This document shows positions 18,261 through 27,353 of a DNA stretch of 64,000 bases, in pieces; the first letter of the stretch is position 1, and each line of letters begins with the position of its first letter. Origin of the DNA: Candidatus Gastranaerophilales bacterium (GTDB taxonomy: Bacteria; Cyanobacteriota; Vampirovibrionia; Gastranaerophilales; Gastranaerophilaceae); assembly GCA_928722015.1 (NCBI GenBank), contig CAKMWI010000011.1, forward strand, positions 1 through 64,000. The letters run 5' to 3'. Made by a program: the position numbers and the translations under genes. Under the pieces are notes generated by a model that was not told where the DNA came from, did no database searches, and was given only the letters and a program-made list of their open reading frames with translations.

Positions 18261-19283
18261 ATGTCCATACAAAAAATAAGTCAAAATTATACAACCCAAA
18301 TCTTAAAAAATAAAACCCTGTTAAAAGGCCTAGAAAAAATTTCTGAACATGGTACCTCTTTTACAGCCGGAACCTCATTAATTATGTCTTTATCAGTAAG
18401 GCTGCTTGCAATAAATTCAACTCCGGATGTAGAAAAAGAAAACAAACAATATGCCATGGCTAATTCTATATGTTCAGGACTAATAAAGTTCGGGATGTTA
18501 GAAGCTATTGCACTTCCCATAGAAAAAGCAGTTAAAAACATTGATAACAATCCTCAAAAATTCCTAAAAAATTCTAAACATTTTGCAGGAACAAAAGCTT
18601 ATAAACTGGTTACTCAAATGTTCAAACTTGGAACAGGTTTTCTTATGGCTATTCCAAAATCAGTGCTTACTATAGCGTTAATTCCAGTGATTATGGATAA
18701 ACTTTTTAATCAAAAAGAAAAAACTAAATTAAATACACTACCTCAAAATACAAGCATTCAGAAAAAAAATAAAAATACCAACTTTACAGGGAATTTCACA
18801 AACACGCTTTCTAAAGGAATCGGTAAAATTCTTGACAACAAAGATATTCAAAATTTTGCCAGAAAATTTCAAAATAAAGATAAGGATATTGCAAAACATA
18901 TCTCCGCCGGGACTGATATTTTACTAACTTCATCTTTTGCTTATCAAACTGCAAAAAGTGATAAAATTAAAGAAAATCGTAAAAAAGCCCTTATTTATAA
19001 TAATGTTATATCAACCGGAATAACTCTTGGCCTCGGTTATGGAATTGACAACATAATAAAGAAAAACACAAACAAATTTATTGACAAATTTAAACAAATA
19101 AATCTCGCCGACCCTAAACTTCAAAAATATGTAGAAGGAATAAATATACTGCGTCCTGCAGTAATATTTGCAGTTATCTACTATGGAATATTACCAATGT
19201 TTTCTACATATATGGCAGAAAGAATTGATAAATTTATAGAAAAACAAAATAAACCAAAAACAGATAAAAAATATGGAGCGTAG
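18261..19283 (+). CDS. Lineage-type membrane protein with internal duplication
   Basis: The 340 residues fall into two similar halves. In the first, 'TAGTSLIMSLSVR' is followed by 'EKENKQYAMANSICSGL', 'EKAVKNI' and a membrane segment. In the second, 'SAGTDILLTSSFAYQ' is followed by 'KENRKKALIYNNVISTG', 'DNIIKKN' and a membrane segment. A linker at about 155-180 (NTNFTGNF) joins them. Each half resembles the single-unit proteins at 16321 and 16838. The gene has an AAGTTAGGT-like weak ribosome site. Its last four codons overlap the 3' end of the opposite-strand tRNA-Ala gene. The family and function are unknown. Confidence 0.75.
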   Translation: MSIQKISQNYTTQILKNKTLLKGLEKISEHGTSFTAGTSLIMSLSVRLLAINSTPDVEKENKQYAMANSICSGLIKFGMLEAIALPIEKAVKNIDNNPQKFLKNSKHFAGTKAYKLVTQMFKLGTGFLMAIPKSVLTIALIPVIMDKLFNQKEKTKLNTLPQNTSIQKKNKNTNFTGNFTNTLSKGIGKILDNKDIQNFARKFQNKDKDIAKHISAGTDILLTSSFAYQTAKSDKIKENRKKALIYNNVISTGITLGLGYGIDNIIKKNTNKFIDKFKQINLADPKLQKYVEGINILRPAVIFAVIYYGILPMFSTYMAERIDKFIEKQNKPKTDKKYGA

Positions 19284-19346
19284 GGGATTCGAACCCCTGA
19301 CCCCGACACTGCCAGTGTCGTGCGCTACCAACTGCGCTAACGCCCC
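19274..19346 (-). tRNA. tRNA-Ala (anticodon GGC)
   Basis: A cloverleaf on the minus strand: acceptor GGGGCGT pairs with ACGCTCC (one G-U), and the anticodon stem CGACA/TGTCG holds loop CTGGCAG with anticodon GGC. The T arm has GGTTCGAATCC. CCA is not encoded. Its 3' end overlaps the last 10 bases of the plus-strand CDS ending at 19283. Confidence 0.95.
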
Positions 19347-19438
19347 GTCTATAATATAAATTTGGTTATATTTTTATATATTATATCAAATTGAAAAATT
19401 TTTCAAATACAAATAAAATTTTTACTTTTCATTATATA

Positions 19439-20086
19439 TTACAAATCTGAATTCCTTTTCAATATAACGATATCTCCCTTTTTTACCTGCGTAGAAAGTT
19501 CTTTTATAACTTCATTATCCATTCTTATACATCCTAAAGACGCATATTTACCAAGGCTATTCGGATTATTATTGCCATGTATAAATTCACCGGTTTTTCC
19601 CTTAACTCCTGTCTGCGGATCAATAGTTTCAAGACATATAATTCTTGGTCCATAATCCCATGGTTTTTTTCTTCTTTTTGTTGATGGCGGAGCACTGCGG
19701 TACGGATATTTTTCAATATGAGTAACAACCCTTATCCCCTCATCTGTCGGAGAAGATTTTTTCCCGCTGGCTACTAAATAAGCTTTTTGAGCATTTCCAA
19801 ATTCATCATATTTATACAGAATATTCTTTGATAAATCTACAACGATTGCAGCTGTCCTCATCACACCCATAATTTCAATATCAGGGGAGGGAGCATTAAG
19901 TAAAATAGTTTTTCCGGTAGAACCCTGTGGTGAAATTTCACTCACTTTTTCAAAAACATCTTCCGACTGCTTCTCAGAAGAAATAACGGATTGAGCTTTA
20001 ATTTCTTTTGGGAATAACATTAATGTTCCGGCTGCAATCCCTGCTATACCCATATTTAATTTATAAAAATTCCCAGATATTTTCAT
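19439..20086 (-). CDS. L,D-transpeptidase (YkuD domain)
   Basis: A 215-residue exported enzyme that cross-links peptidoglycan stem peptides (3-3 links) or attaches proteins to the cell wall. A hydrophobic signal segment lies at about residues 8-32. The catalytic signature is complete: His170 in 'EFIHGNNNP' and Cys186 in 'KYASLGCIRM'. 'AAIVVDLSKNILYKY' is the first strand of the YkuD fold, as in ErfK/YbiS. The size is typical for a single-domain enzyme. It stands alone, 29 bp short of 100 bp from the tRNA-Ala gene on the same strand. Confidence 0.92.
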   Translation of the reverse strand: MKISGNFYKLNMGIAGIAAGTLMLFPKEIKAQSVISSEKQSEDVFEKVSEISPQGSTGKTILLNAPSPDIEIMGVMRTAAIVVDLSKNILYKYDEFGNAQKAYLVASGKKSSPTDEGIRVVTHIEKYPYRSAPPSTKRRKKPWDYGPRIICLETIDPQTGVKGKTGEFIHGNNNPNSLGKYASLGCIRMDNEVIKELSTQVKKGDIVILKRNSDL

Positions 20087-20193
20087 ATATTAGAATGAAA
20101 ACATAAACATACAAAATTTTGCTCATTTAAATAACCGGTAGAAATATTAACTTTGCAAAAGAACAACAGCATTTAAAATCTAAATAGATTATT

Positions 20194-23100
20194 TCATGCA
20201 TTTTTCAGACGCACATCATTACGATTAAAACATGGAGGAACATCTTTAAACTCTTTAGATTCAAATCCTAATGTTCTTTGAAATCTTCTTAACCGGTCAA
20301 AATCAATCTCCTCGACCAATAATGTTGCATTTACCCCCCCTTTTATAAATACAGGGTTAGATTCTTCAGTCTTTTTCGGGGCAATAATACATGAATGCCC
20401 GTATTTTGAAGTATTTGATTGGATAATATAACAGTGCAAATCTCTTGAAGCTGAGCGAACAATATTATCAAAATAATTTGTATCTTTATTCCATTCACTA
20501 ATAGTCAAAAAGTCAACTTTTGATTTGACAATTGCTCTATCCTCAATACATGCTATCTCATAACAGTTATAAGGACTAAAATACAATCCATGCCAGTTAA
20601 AAATATCATAAATTGCCGGAGAGGTACTAACTTTTTGCAAAACTGTAAGCCTGTTATCCTGCAAGGTCTTAAGTTCATTCGGTGAATAGTAATATTTTAA
20701 TCTCGGTTTCATAAACATAAAGCGAGGTTCGTTTTCATCTTCAGAAACTATAGGAAGCATTGTTATTAAAAAATTTCCGCAATATCTTTCATTTTTACCA
20801 TGAACAATTATATGTTCCAAACCAAAAATAATTCCCATATTATTGTTTTTAAGGTGATATTGTAATAAAGAAAGCCATTCTATAGGAACAGAGAGTTCCG
20901 GGAATATAAGAAGTTCAACATTATTTTTCTGAGCCTGCGTAATTATTTCTCTGATTTGAGAATATTTATATTCTGAAAGATTTGGATGACCTTCTATTGC
21001 AGAAAGAAGATCTTTTTCCGCAATATGGATATTACATACCCCCAATCTTAATTTGTGATTATACCCCTTATCACTAAATCGAAACAAATTGTATCTAGAA
21101 TCTTCATTATTATCTTTTGGATTACTATTATCAAACAACTCCCCATTACCACTTTCACAAAGATTCTCAACTGTTGAAGAATCTTTTTCACAGGAAAATT
21201 TTTTAACTTCAACTCCACATTTTCCGGCAAAAGAATTATTCTTTGGAAAAAGTCTTTTTACAAAATTATAAATATTTTTATTGATATCTTCACTATGAGA
21301 AGGATTTTTTAACAATGAATAAAAATTTAATAAATTTTCTGTTTCCAATTTTAAATTCAACGGAGAAAGCTCTACAAGAAGATTATTTATTTCAAAAGAT
21401 ATATTATCTTCAGTTTTTAAAATTTTATCAAAAGATACCAGATTTATATTGCCAGATTTAGACTTTGAAACAATATCGTTGTAGTATGAAGTAGTATAGT
21501 TAAAACCGTCAACACTTATATAATCATGGAAAAACATATTTGAATATCTGAAATATGTACTCCTCGTTAAAATTTTATTCAAATTTTTATCTTGATTTTT
21601 CAACAAATCGTTAAATCCTGAAGGATTTAAACTTACTGCAAGAGAAAGTGAAATATCAAGAACCTTATTCAAATCTGATTTCAATTTTTCTGCAATTTTG
21701 TCTGATTTAATAGATGTGCTTTTTGAAAAAAACTCAATTTTATTAATATTTTTCTGAGCATAACAATAAAATTTTGAAATTTCATCTTTTAAAAACGGTT
21801 TATCCAGAATTACTAAATAAGCAAACAATTTATGCCATAAAGAATTTAGAATTATGCAATATTTACCGTAAAAGTAATTATTAATTAACTTTTTAACTTT
21901 GTCATTTGAAATAGTACTTTTCAAATATTTTGCAATCTGTATTTTTTTTGCAAGTAATACACTCGTACTAAACTTATCAATCGTATACTTTTCAACACTT
22001 CTCAATTTATTAACAGAATCTGTATAGTGAACAAAAAATGTCTTTTTTATATATTCTTCATCCACTTCCGCATCGTCCGGCAAAAACTGAAACTGACTGG
22101 TTGTAGTTGCTATATTTGTTTTGAACTGTTCCAGAACAACATTTGGAGCAAGTGCATCAATTAAAAATATTTTTATTTTATTTGTTTGAATTTTCAAATC
22201 CGGATACTTTTTCAAACTCAATTGAGAATCGCTTCCCTGTTCCCAACAAACAGTTTCAGGAGATTCTTTTATTAAAACCGCGGATAAAAAATACTCTATC
22301 AGTGAACAATCATTCAACTCATTTTCTACAGGACAGAAGTTATTGCTACAAATATTTTCAGTACAAACATAATTATCCTCAAAAACAAAAAGTAAATCAT
22401 CTACATAACGGCCATAATAATTCGGCTTTAATTTATTTATTACTAATTTATCAAATGCTTCTAAATACCAATTTGCAATTATATTGGATGACAAAAGCCC
22501 TATTGGAAGATAGTTTACATCTTTTTCAATAAAATTCATCCCGTATTTCTTATAAAGATAATTTCTGTATTTATTGTGTATATCTCTCAATATTCTATTT
22601 AAAATTTTACAATTTTTATCAAAATTTGATTGTAATTTCTCTTCAATTTCTTTAAATAAAACTTCGTAATTAATATTTATATTATAGTAGTATTTGGTTA
22701 TATCCAAAGAAAAAATAACAGAATTTTTACCAGAACTATATAAGTTCTCAACTTCTTTTATAGCGCTGTCTCTCCACTTTGGGTACTGATTGTAGTAATG
22801 TTTAAAAAGTTTTCTGCCGGTTGCAACTTTGCCTTCGCTATCTAAACAAAGTTTATTTGCATAGCTATAACAACTTCTGTTTTTGCCAAGATAATCACAC
22901 AAAGAATTTTCTAAAACATAACCGCATTTTACAATCCACAAAACATCCAAAATCTGAAGTTCTATCGGTATATCAATATAATAATTCACATCATCAACGA
23001 TATACTTTGTACTGCAACTTCTGTTGGAAATCATCTGAAATGTTTGACTAGCAAAAGTATCTTTAATATTTTTTTGTTCATATTCTCGTTGAGTGTGAAT

Positions 23101-23352
23101 TTTCTTAGGCAATATATGCGCTGAAAGTTTGGACAGATATTTATTTAAGAATACTTCATCATTACATATATAATTAATTTTATTAGTCAGCTTTTTAAAT
23201 ATATCTTCAGTTGATGATTCACATACTTTGTTTTTAAATTCAAATGCAGCAAGTTTATCTCTGTTAAAAAGATATGATTTATCATAATAAATCATATTTT
23301 TTAACTTCAAATATGCATCCTTTACTTCATCTTCCGAAAACAAATACTCCAT
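20194..23352 (-). CDS. Reverse transcriptase-nitrilase fusion, DRT class 1 (UG1)-like anti-phage protein
   Basis: 1052 residues in one chain. The N-terminal half is a reverse transcriptase: 'VIFSLDITKYYYNI' (catalytic Asp near 217), 'LPIGLLSSNIIANWYLE' (motif B region) and 'YGRYVDDLLFVF' (catalytic YVDD near 316-319). The C-terminal part (about 765-1020) is a nitrilase-type domain with its Glu-Lys-Cys triad: Glu in 'LLIFPELSVP', Lys in 'FMKPRLKYYY' and Cys in 'YEIACIEDRA'. This RT-nitrilase order matches the unknown-group 1 RTs known as DRT type 1, which protect bacteria from phage; the mechanism there is not settled. ATG at 23352 follows GGAG. It appears to be a single gene, flanked by terminator hairpins, with no other defence gene adjacent. 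Confidence 0.88.
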   Translation of the reverse strand: MEYLFSEDEVKDAYLKLKNMIYYDKSYLFNRDKLAAFEFKNKVCESSTEDIFKKLTNKINYICNDEVFLNKYLSKLSAHILPKKIHTQREYEQKNIKDTFASQTFQMISNRSCSTKYIVDDVNYYIDIPIELQILDVLWIVKCGYVLENSLCDYLGKNRSCYSYANKLCLDSEGKVATGRKLFKHYYNQYPKWRDSAIKEVENLYSSGKNSVIFSLDITKYYYNININYEVLFKEIEEKLQSNFDKNCKILNRILRDIHNKYRNYLYKKYGMNFIEKDVNYLPIGLLSSNIIANWYLEAFDKLVINKLKPNYYGRYVDDLLFVFEDNYVCTENICSNNFCPVENELNDCSLIEYFLSAVLIKESPETVCWEQGSDSQLSLKKYPDLKIQTNKIKIFLIDALAPNVVLEQFKTNIATTTSQFQFLPDDAEVDEEYIKKTFFVHYTDSVNKLRSVEKYTIDKFSTSVLLAKKIQIAKYLKSTISNDKVKKLINNYFYGKYCIILNSLWHKLFAYLVILDKPFLKDEISKFYCYAQKNINKIEFFSKSTSIKSDKIAEKLKSDLNKVLDISLSLAVSLNPSGFNDLLKNQDKNLNKILTRSTYFRYSNMFFHDYISVDGFNYTTSYYNDIVSKSKSGNINLVSFDKILKTEDNISFEINNLLVELSPLNLKLETENLLNFYSLLKNPSHSEDINKNIYNFVKRLFPKNNSFAGKCGVEVKKFSCEKDSSTVENLCESGNGELFDNSNPKDNNEDSRYNLFRFSDKGYNHKLRLGVCNIHIAEKDLLSAIEGHPNLSEYKYSQIREIITQAQKNNVELLIFPELSVPIEWLSLLQYHLKNNNMGIIFGLEHIIVHGKNERYCGNFLITMLPIVSEDENEPRFMFMKPRLKYYYSPNELKTLQDNRLTVLQKVSTSPAIYDIFNWHGLYFSPYNCYEIACIEDRAIVKSKVDFLTISEWNKDTNYFDNIVRSASRDLHCYIIQSNTSKYGHSCIIAPKKTEESNPVFIKGGVNATLLVEEIDFDRLRRFQRTLGFESKEFKDVPPCFNRNDVRLKNA

Positions 23353-23446
23353 CAATACATACTCCGTAATATATTATAAACAAGACAGTTTAAAAATATT
23401 ATTAGCCATCCTACCTATCTTATGCAAAAGATTAAAACAAATAATA

Positions 23447-23477
23447 AATGGAAAGGGGCTCTTCGCCCCTTTCCATT
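23447..23477. terminator. Hairpin terminator upstream of the RT gene
   Basis: A 13-bp perfect inverted repeat (23447-23459 and 23465-23477) around the loop TCTTC, with a GC-rich core GGGGC/GCCCC. It lies between the GNAT gene and the RT gene and would isolate them. No long T tract, so an RNA structural role is also possible. Confidence 0.6.
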
Positions 23478-23634
23478 CAAAATGAACATAAAGTCAGTAT
23501 TTTTAACTGATGTATATATAAAAAATATTTAATCAAGACAATTTCAAAAAATCACTAAATTGTTACAATTCGTTGTAAATTTATTTCTACAGATAAAAAA
23601 CATTTATAAATCAATATGATTCAACTTGACACCA

Positions 23635-24153
23635 TTATCTGTATAATTTATAAATTAAATGAACCATCTCTTTATCCTTAACCGTCTTTATAAATTTTCC
23701 TTCTATATTTGCATTCAACGCTTCCGCCACTTTACGTGAAGAAATATTTTCCGGACGTATTTCAAAAATTACTTCTGGTAAATTTAAAATTTCAAACGCA
23801 TAATCAACTAAAGCCTTAGCAGCCTCTGTAGCATATCCTTTATTCCAGTATTGTTTTTTAAGCATATATCCTATTTCATAATACTGTTGATTATTGATAA
23901 TATCAGGCATCAGAGCAGCTTGTCCAATAATTTCTCCGGATAAAGTATCTTCAATCATAAAAAAACCCAGATTATATTTTTCATATCTTTCTAAATTTTT
24001 ATCAATCCATCTTTGCACTTCCGTATCACTGAAGGTATACTCCCAAGCATACATTACATCAGAATCCTGAAGCATTTGTTTTAAATCTTCAAAATCATTT
24101 GTTGTCATATATCTTAGACAGACTCGCCGGGTCTCTAAAAATATTTTTTTCAT
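23635..24153 (-). CDS. GNAT family acetyltransferase (RimJ/RimL-like)
   Basis: 172 residues. GNAT enzymes move the acetyl group of acetyl-CoA to an amine. The start 'LETRRVCLRYMTTNDFEDL' is typical of the RimJ/RimL branch, and the CoA pyrophosphate loop is seen in 'LKKQYWNKGYATEAAKALV' (consensus Q/RxxGxG/A). The segment 'EIRPENISSRKVAEAL' is the usual late helix. The acceptor could be a ribosomal protein N-terminus, a drug or a metabolite; the sequence does not say. It is a single gene with a hairpin about 160 bp downstream. Confidence 0.9.
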   Translation of the reverse strand: MKKIFLETRRVCLRYMTTNDFEDLKQMLQDSDVMYAWEYTFSDTEVQRWIDKNLERYEKYNLGFFMIEDTLSGEIIGQAALMPDIINNQQYYEIGYMLKKQYWNKGYATEAAKALVDYAFEILNLPEVIFEIRPENISSRKVAEALNANIEGKFIKTVKDKEMVHLIYKLYR

Positions 24154-24261
24154 AAAACTAAAATTACTTCCTCTTCATTAATCAAATAAATAATATAATA
24201 CAATGATTAAAAATAAATTTCTATTTATTCAGATACATTCAAAAGAGCTAATTTTATTCAT

Positions 24262-24292
24262 ACAGGCCGAAATGATTAACATTTCGGCCTGT
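24262..24292 (-). terminator. Hairpin terminator after the hydrolase operon
   Basis: A perfect 13-bp inverted repeat (24262-24274 and 24280-24292, core GGCCGAAATG) with a five-base loop lies 27 bp beyond the end of the secreted hydrolase gene. A TTTT tract lies on the opposite side, so it may also serve the plus direction. Confidence 0.7.
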
Positions 24293-24319
24293 AAGTTTTG
24301 TCCAAAATTTATTATTTTA

Positions 24320-25354
24320 TTACTTTAAATATTTTTTATAGAAAGCTTCAATTTTATCAAAAGGAATTTTGTCCAAATTGTCATATAAATCTACATGGTT
24401 TGCATCAGGGACAATATATAATTCCTTATTGTCGCCTTTAAGTTTTTTAAAAGCATCTTCACTAAAGTAACGACTATGCGCTTTTTCTCCATGTAAAATT
24501 AAAACAGCATTTTTTATTTCATTACTATACGTAAGGATAGGCATATTAATTAAAGCTAAAGTAGATGTTTGTGTCCAATTACCGTTAGAATTAATAGAAC
24601 GATTATGAAATCCACGTGAAGTTTTATAATATTCATAATAATCCTTTACAAATTGCGGCTCTTCACCGGTAAGTTTTTCCGGTAATCCGGCAGCCTTAGC
24701 ATAATTACCGTTCTTAAAATCTTCTGTTCTTTGGTTACTAAGTTTTTCTCTTAATTCATAACGGGCATTTTCATCCATAGCATCAAAATACCCTTTTGCA
24801 CTAACCCGAGTCATATCATACATAGTTGACGTAACAGTTGCTTTAATTCTTGTGTCCATAGCAGCAGCATTCAGTCCAAATCCTCCAAAACCACATATAC
24901 CAAGAATACCGATTTTATCAGAATCAACATCGTTTCTATTACTTAGATAATCAACTGCAGCCGAAAAATCTTCCGTATTAATATCTGCAGAAGCTATATT
25001 ACGAGGTACTCCACCACTTTCTCCCGTATATGACGGATCAAAAGCAAGAGTGATAAATCCTCGTTCTGCTAAAGTTTGTGCGTACAAACCTGAAGCCTGT
25101 TCTTTAACTGCCCCAAAAGGGCCTGAAATTGCAATACCCGGAAGTTTATCTTTTAACTTATTTTTTGGTAAATATAAATCTCCGACAAGTTCTATACCAT
25201 AACGATTTTTAAAATGAACTTTTTCTATCCTTACCCTATCGCTTTTCTGAAAAGTTTTATCCCATTTATGTGTTTGTGCTTGACTCATCAATGTTCCTCC
25301 TGTGAATAATACTAGTAATAAAATTAAACCACTAAAAAATACTTTCAATTTCAT
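24320..25354 (-). CDS. Exported alpha/beta hydrolase with cysteine nucleophile
   Basis: 344 residues with a signal peptide or anchor (about 4-26, ending near SQAQT). The fold is that of alpha/beta hydrolases of the dienelactone hydrolase type. The nucleophile elbow reads 'GILGICGFGGFG', so Cys154 replaces the more common Ser, as in dienelactone hydrolases. The acid is probably in the 'VLILHGEKAHSRYF' region, and the His is in 'PDANHVDLYD'. The substrate is unknown, and YcjY-like esterases are the nearest type. It is the second gene of a probable two-hydrolase operon (gap 30 bp) that diverges from a LysR regulator. Confidence 0.85.
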   Translation of the reverse strand: MKLKVFFSGLILLLVLFTGGTLMSQAQTHKWDKTFQKSDRVRIEKVHFKNRYGIELVGDLYLPKNKLKDKLPGIAISGPFGAVKEQASGLYAQTLAERGFITLAFDPSYTGESGGVPRNIASADINTEDFSAAVDYLSNRNDVDSDKIGILGICGFGGFGLNAAAMDTRIKATVTSTMYDMTRVSAKGYFDAMDENARYELREKLSNQRTEDFKNGNYAKAAGLPEKLTGEEPQFVKDYYEYYKTSRGFHNRSINSNGNWTQTSTLALINMPILTYSNEIKNAVLILHGEKAHSRYFSEDAFKKLKGDNKELYIVPDANHVDLYDNLDKIPFDKIEAFYKKYLK

Positions 25355-25384
25355 TTGACACCTTTCTAAAAAATTTAATATAAT

Positions 25385-26260
25385 TTATACTTCTACAAAA
25401 GATTCTCGATTAATAACACAATCAAGTATTGTCTGAGCATATTCTTCATGCTTGTTATAAAATATATGAGAAGCTTCAGGAACTACAATTACTCTATTGT
25501 CTGATGGACGTTTACAATATGAATTTATTTTTTCCATAAATCCTTTTGCATCACCTGCTGTTAAACTATCTTTTGAACCAATTACAAATGCTCCGTTAAT
25601 TTTAATGTTAAAAAGAGAATCCGTTTCACCATCATTGCTTATAACAGGACAATTTTTAAGATTAAATGCGTTATAAAAACTCAAAACTGAATTTGCCGAC
25701 ATTGGAGAAAAACCTCCAAACATATATGGTAAAATATCATTTCCGCGACCTTCCTCAACAAACTTTTGAGCAAGCTCAATACAATCTGATACATTTGGCA
25801 TAACCGTAAACCAATAACCCAAATCTACCGGTGCAGTAACAATAAAATAATCAACAAAATTATCAGATGTATTGCCAAGATAATGAATAATTTTATTTGA
25901 ACCTAAAGAATGTCCGGCTAAGATTATACGTTTAAATCCAAATTCTTTTGCATATTTTATATAAGCTTCAACATCTTCATATACAATGGAAAAATCATCA
26001 AATACAACACCTGTATTTCTTTGTTTTCCTATTGAAAAATCTGAATATGCAAGACAAGAAAACGCATCCATTGCATGTCCTGCAATATACGCAATATTAT
26101 TTGCACTCAAAAGTTCCCCAGTCGAAGATAACAAATCATTTTGAAAAACATTTGAACAAATACCGCTCATCATAATAACAACAGTATCCATGGAGGCATC
26201 ACCCCATATTGCCCCTTTTAATTCCAAACCTCTTGGCGTATTTACCCTTATTATATCCAT
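25385..26260 (-). CDS. Alpha/beta hydrolase
   Basis: 291 residues without a signal peptide, so cytoplasmic. The nucleophile elbow 'LAGHSLGSNKII' places Ser118, and 'PEASHIFYNKHEEYA' near the end gives the catalytic His. Ester or amide hydrolysis is likely but the substrate cannot be told. Its ATG has an AGGAG-like site. It is the first gene after the shared promoter region with the LysR regulator at 26421 and is probably controlled by it. The two adjacent hydrolases are not close copies of each other, so they may act at different steps or places, one exported and one inside. Confidence 0.85.
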   Translation of the reverse strand: MDIIRVNTPRGLELKGAIWGDASMDTVVIMMSGICSNVFQNDLLSSTGELLSANNIAYIAGHAMDAFSCLAYSDFSIGKQRNTGVVFDDFSIVYEDVEAYIKYAKEFGFKRIILAGHSLGSNKIIHYLGNTSDNFVDYFIVTAPVDLGYWFTVMPNVSDCIELAQKFVEEGRGNDILPYMFGGFSPMSANSVLSFYNAFNLKNCPVISNDGETDSLFNIKINGAFVIGSKDSLTAGDAKGFMEKINSYCKRPSDNRVIVVPEASHIFYNKHEEYAQTILDCVINRESFVEV

Positions 26261-26382
26261 TTTATTTCTCCTTTAAAATATTCTGAAAATTCAATTTTTA
26301 TTATACGGTTTAAATTTTCATTCATATTATTATTATTTATGATTTTTAGTAAATAGCAAATACTTATAATACATATTTAAAA

Positions 26383-26397
26383 ATGCTTGACAAGCAT
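26383..26397. promoter_or_regulatory. LysR-type operator (T-N11-A palindrome) in the divergent promoter
   Basis: A perfect 15-bp dyad, ATGCTTG-A-CAAGCAT, lies 23 bp before the LysR gene. It contains T-N11-A (T26384, A26396), the standard LysR-family box. It overlaps a TTGACA (26387-26392) that could be the -35 of the regulator's own promoter, which would fit autorepression. Confidence 0.6.
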
Positions 26398-26420
26398 ATT
26401 TAAATATATATTATTAATTT

Positions 26421-27320
26421 ATGGAAATCAGAGTATTAAGATATTTTCTAGCAGTAGCAAGAGAGGGTAGTATAACAGCAGCAGCAAATTCTTTACACCT
26501 TACCCAACCAACACTTACTCGCCAATTACAAGACCTTGAAAGAGAACTAAAACAAAAACTTTTCATTCGCGGGAAATACAAAATTTCTCTTACACAAGAA
26601 GGAATGATTTTAAGAAAAAGAGCTGAAGAAATTGTTGACATGGTTGAAAAAACTGAGGCTGAATTTTTATCATTAAATGACACCCTAAGTGGGGATATTT
26701 ATATTGGTGGTGGAGAATCTGATTCAATGAAATACATAGCCGAAATTATAAAAGATATTCAAAATGACTACCCTGATATAAAATTTCATATTTATTCCGG
26801 CAATGCGGAAGATGTTATAGAAAAACTTGATAAAGGGTTGTTAGATTTTGGAATCTTAATTCAACCTGTTGACGTATCAAAATATGACCATTTAACTCTC
26901 CCGGATAAAGATATCTGGGGAGTAATTATGAAAAAAGAAAGCCCTTTAGCGCAAAAAGAAACAGTGGAATTAATGGATTTAATTAATCTGCCTATCATTG
27001 CTTCTCGCCAAATGTCTCCAAAATATTCAAAAGAAAGTGGTTTTTTAAACTGGTTTGGAAGTGAATTTAACAAATTAAAGATTACAGCTACATATAATCT
27101 TGTCTATAATGCTGCAATTCTAGTCAAAGCAGGCATAGGATACGCAATTACCCTTGACAAACTTGCCAATACATCAACAGAAAGTGATATTTGCTTTAGA
27201 CCACTAAATCCAAAACTTGAATCTGGATTAGATATTGTATGGAAAAAATATCAAGTATTTTCACCACCTGCAAAATTATTTTTAGAAAAGCTACAAAAAA
27301 AATTCGGTACAAATAATTAA
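26421..27320 (+). CDS. LysR family transcriptional regulator
   Basis: 299 residues. The N-terminal winged helix-turn-helix is standard: 'MEIRVLRYFLAVAREGSI' then 'SLHLTQPTLTRQLQDLERELKQKLF'. The rest (about 90-295) is the ligand-binding domain of periplasmic-binding-protein type (LSGDIYIGGGES). It is transcribed away from the two alpha/beta hydrolase genes, the usual layout in which a LysR protein senses a substrate and activates the divergent operon while controlling itself. The inducer is unknown. The palindrome at 26383-26397 is its probable site. Confidence 0.93.
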   Translation: MEIRVLRYFLAVAREGSITAAANSLHLTQPTLTRQLQDLERELKQKLFIRGKYKISLTQEGMILRKRAEEIVDMVEKTEAEFLSLNDTLSGDIYIGGGESDSMKYIAEIIKDIQNDYPDIKFHIYSGNAEDVIEKLDKGLLDFGILIQPVDVSKYDHLTLPDKDIWGVIMKKESPLAQKETVELMDLINLPIIASRQMSPKYSKESGFLNWFGSEFNKLKITATYNLVYNAAILVKAGIGYAITLDKLANTSTESDICFRPLNPKLESGLDIVWKKYQVFSPPAKLFLEKLQKKFGTNN

Positions 27321-27353
27321 AATTGCTGTTATTCATATAAGTAAACATTAACA

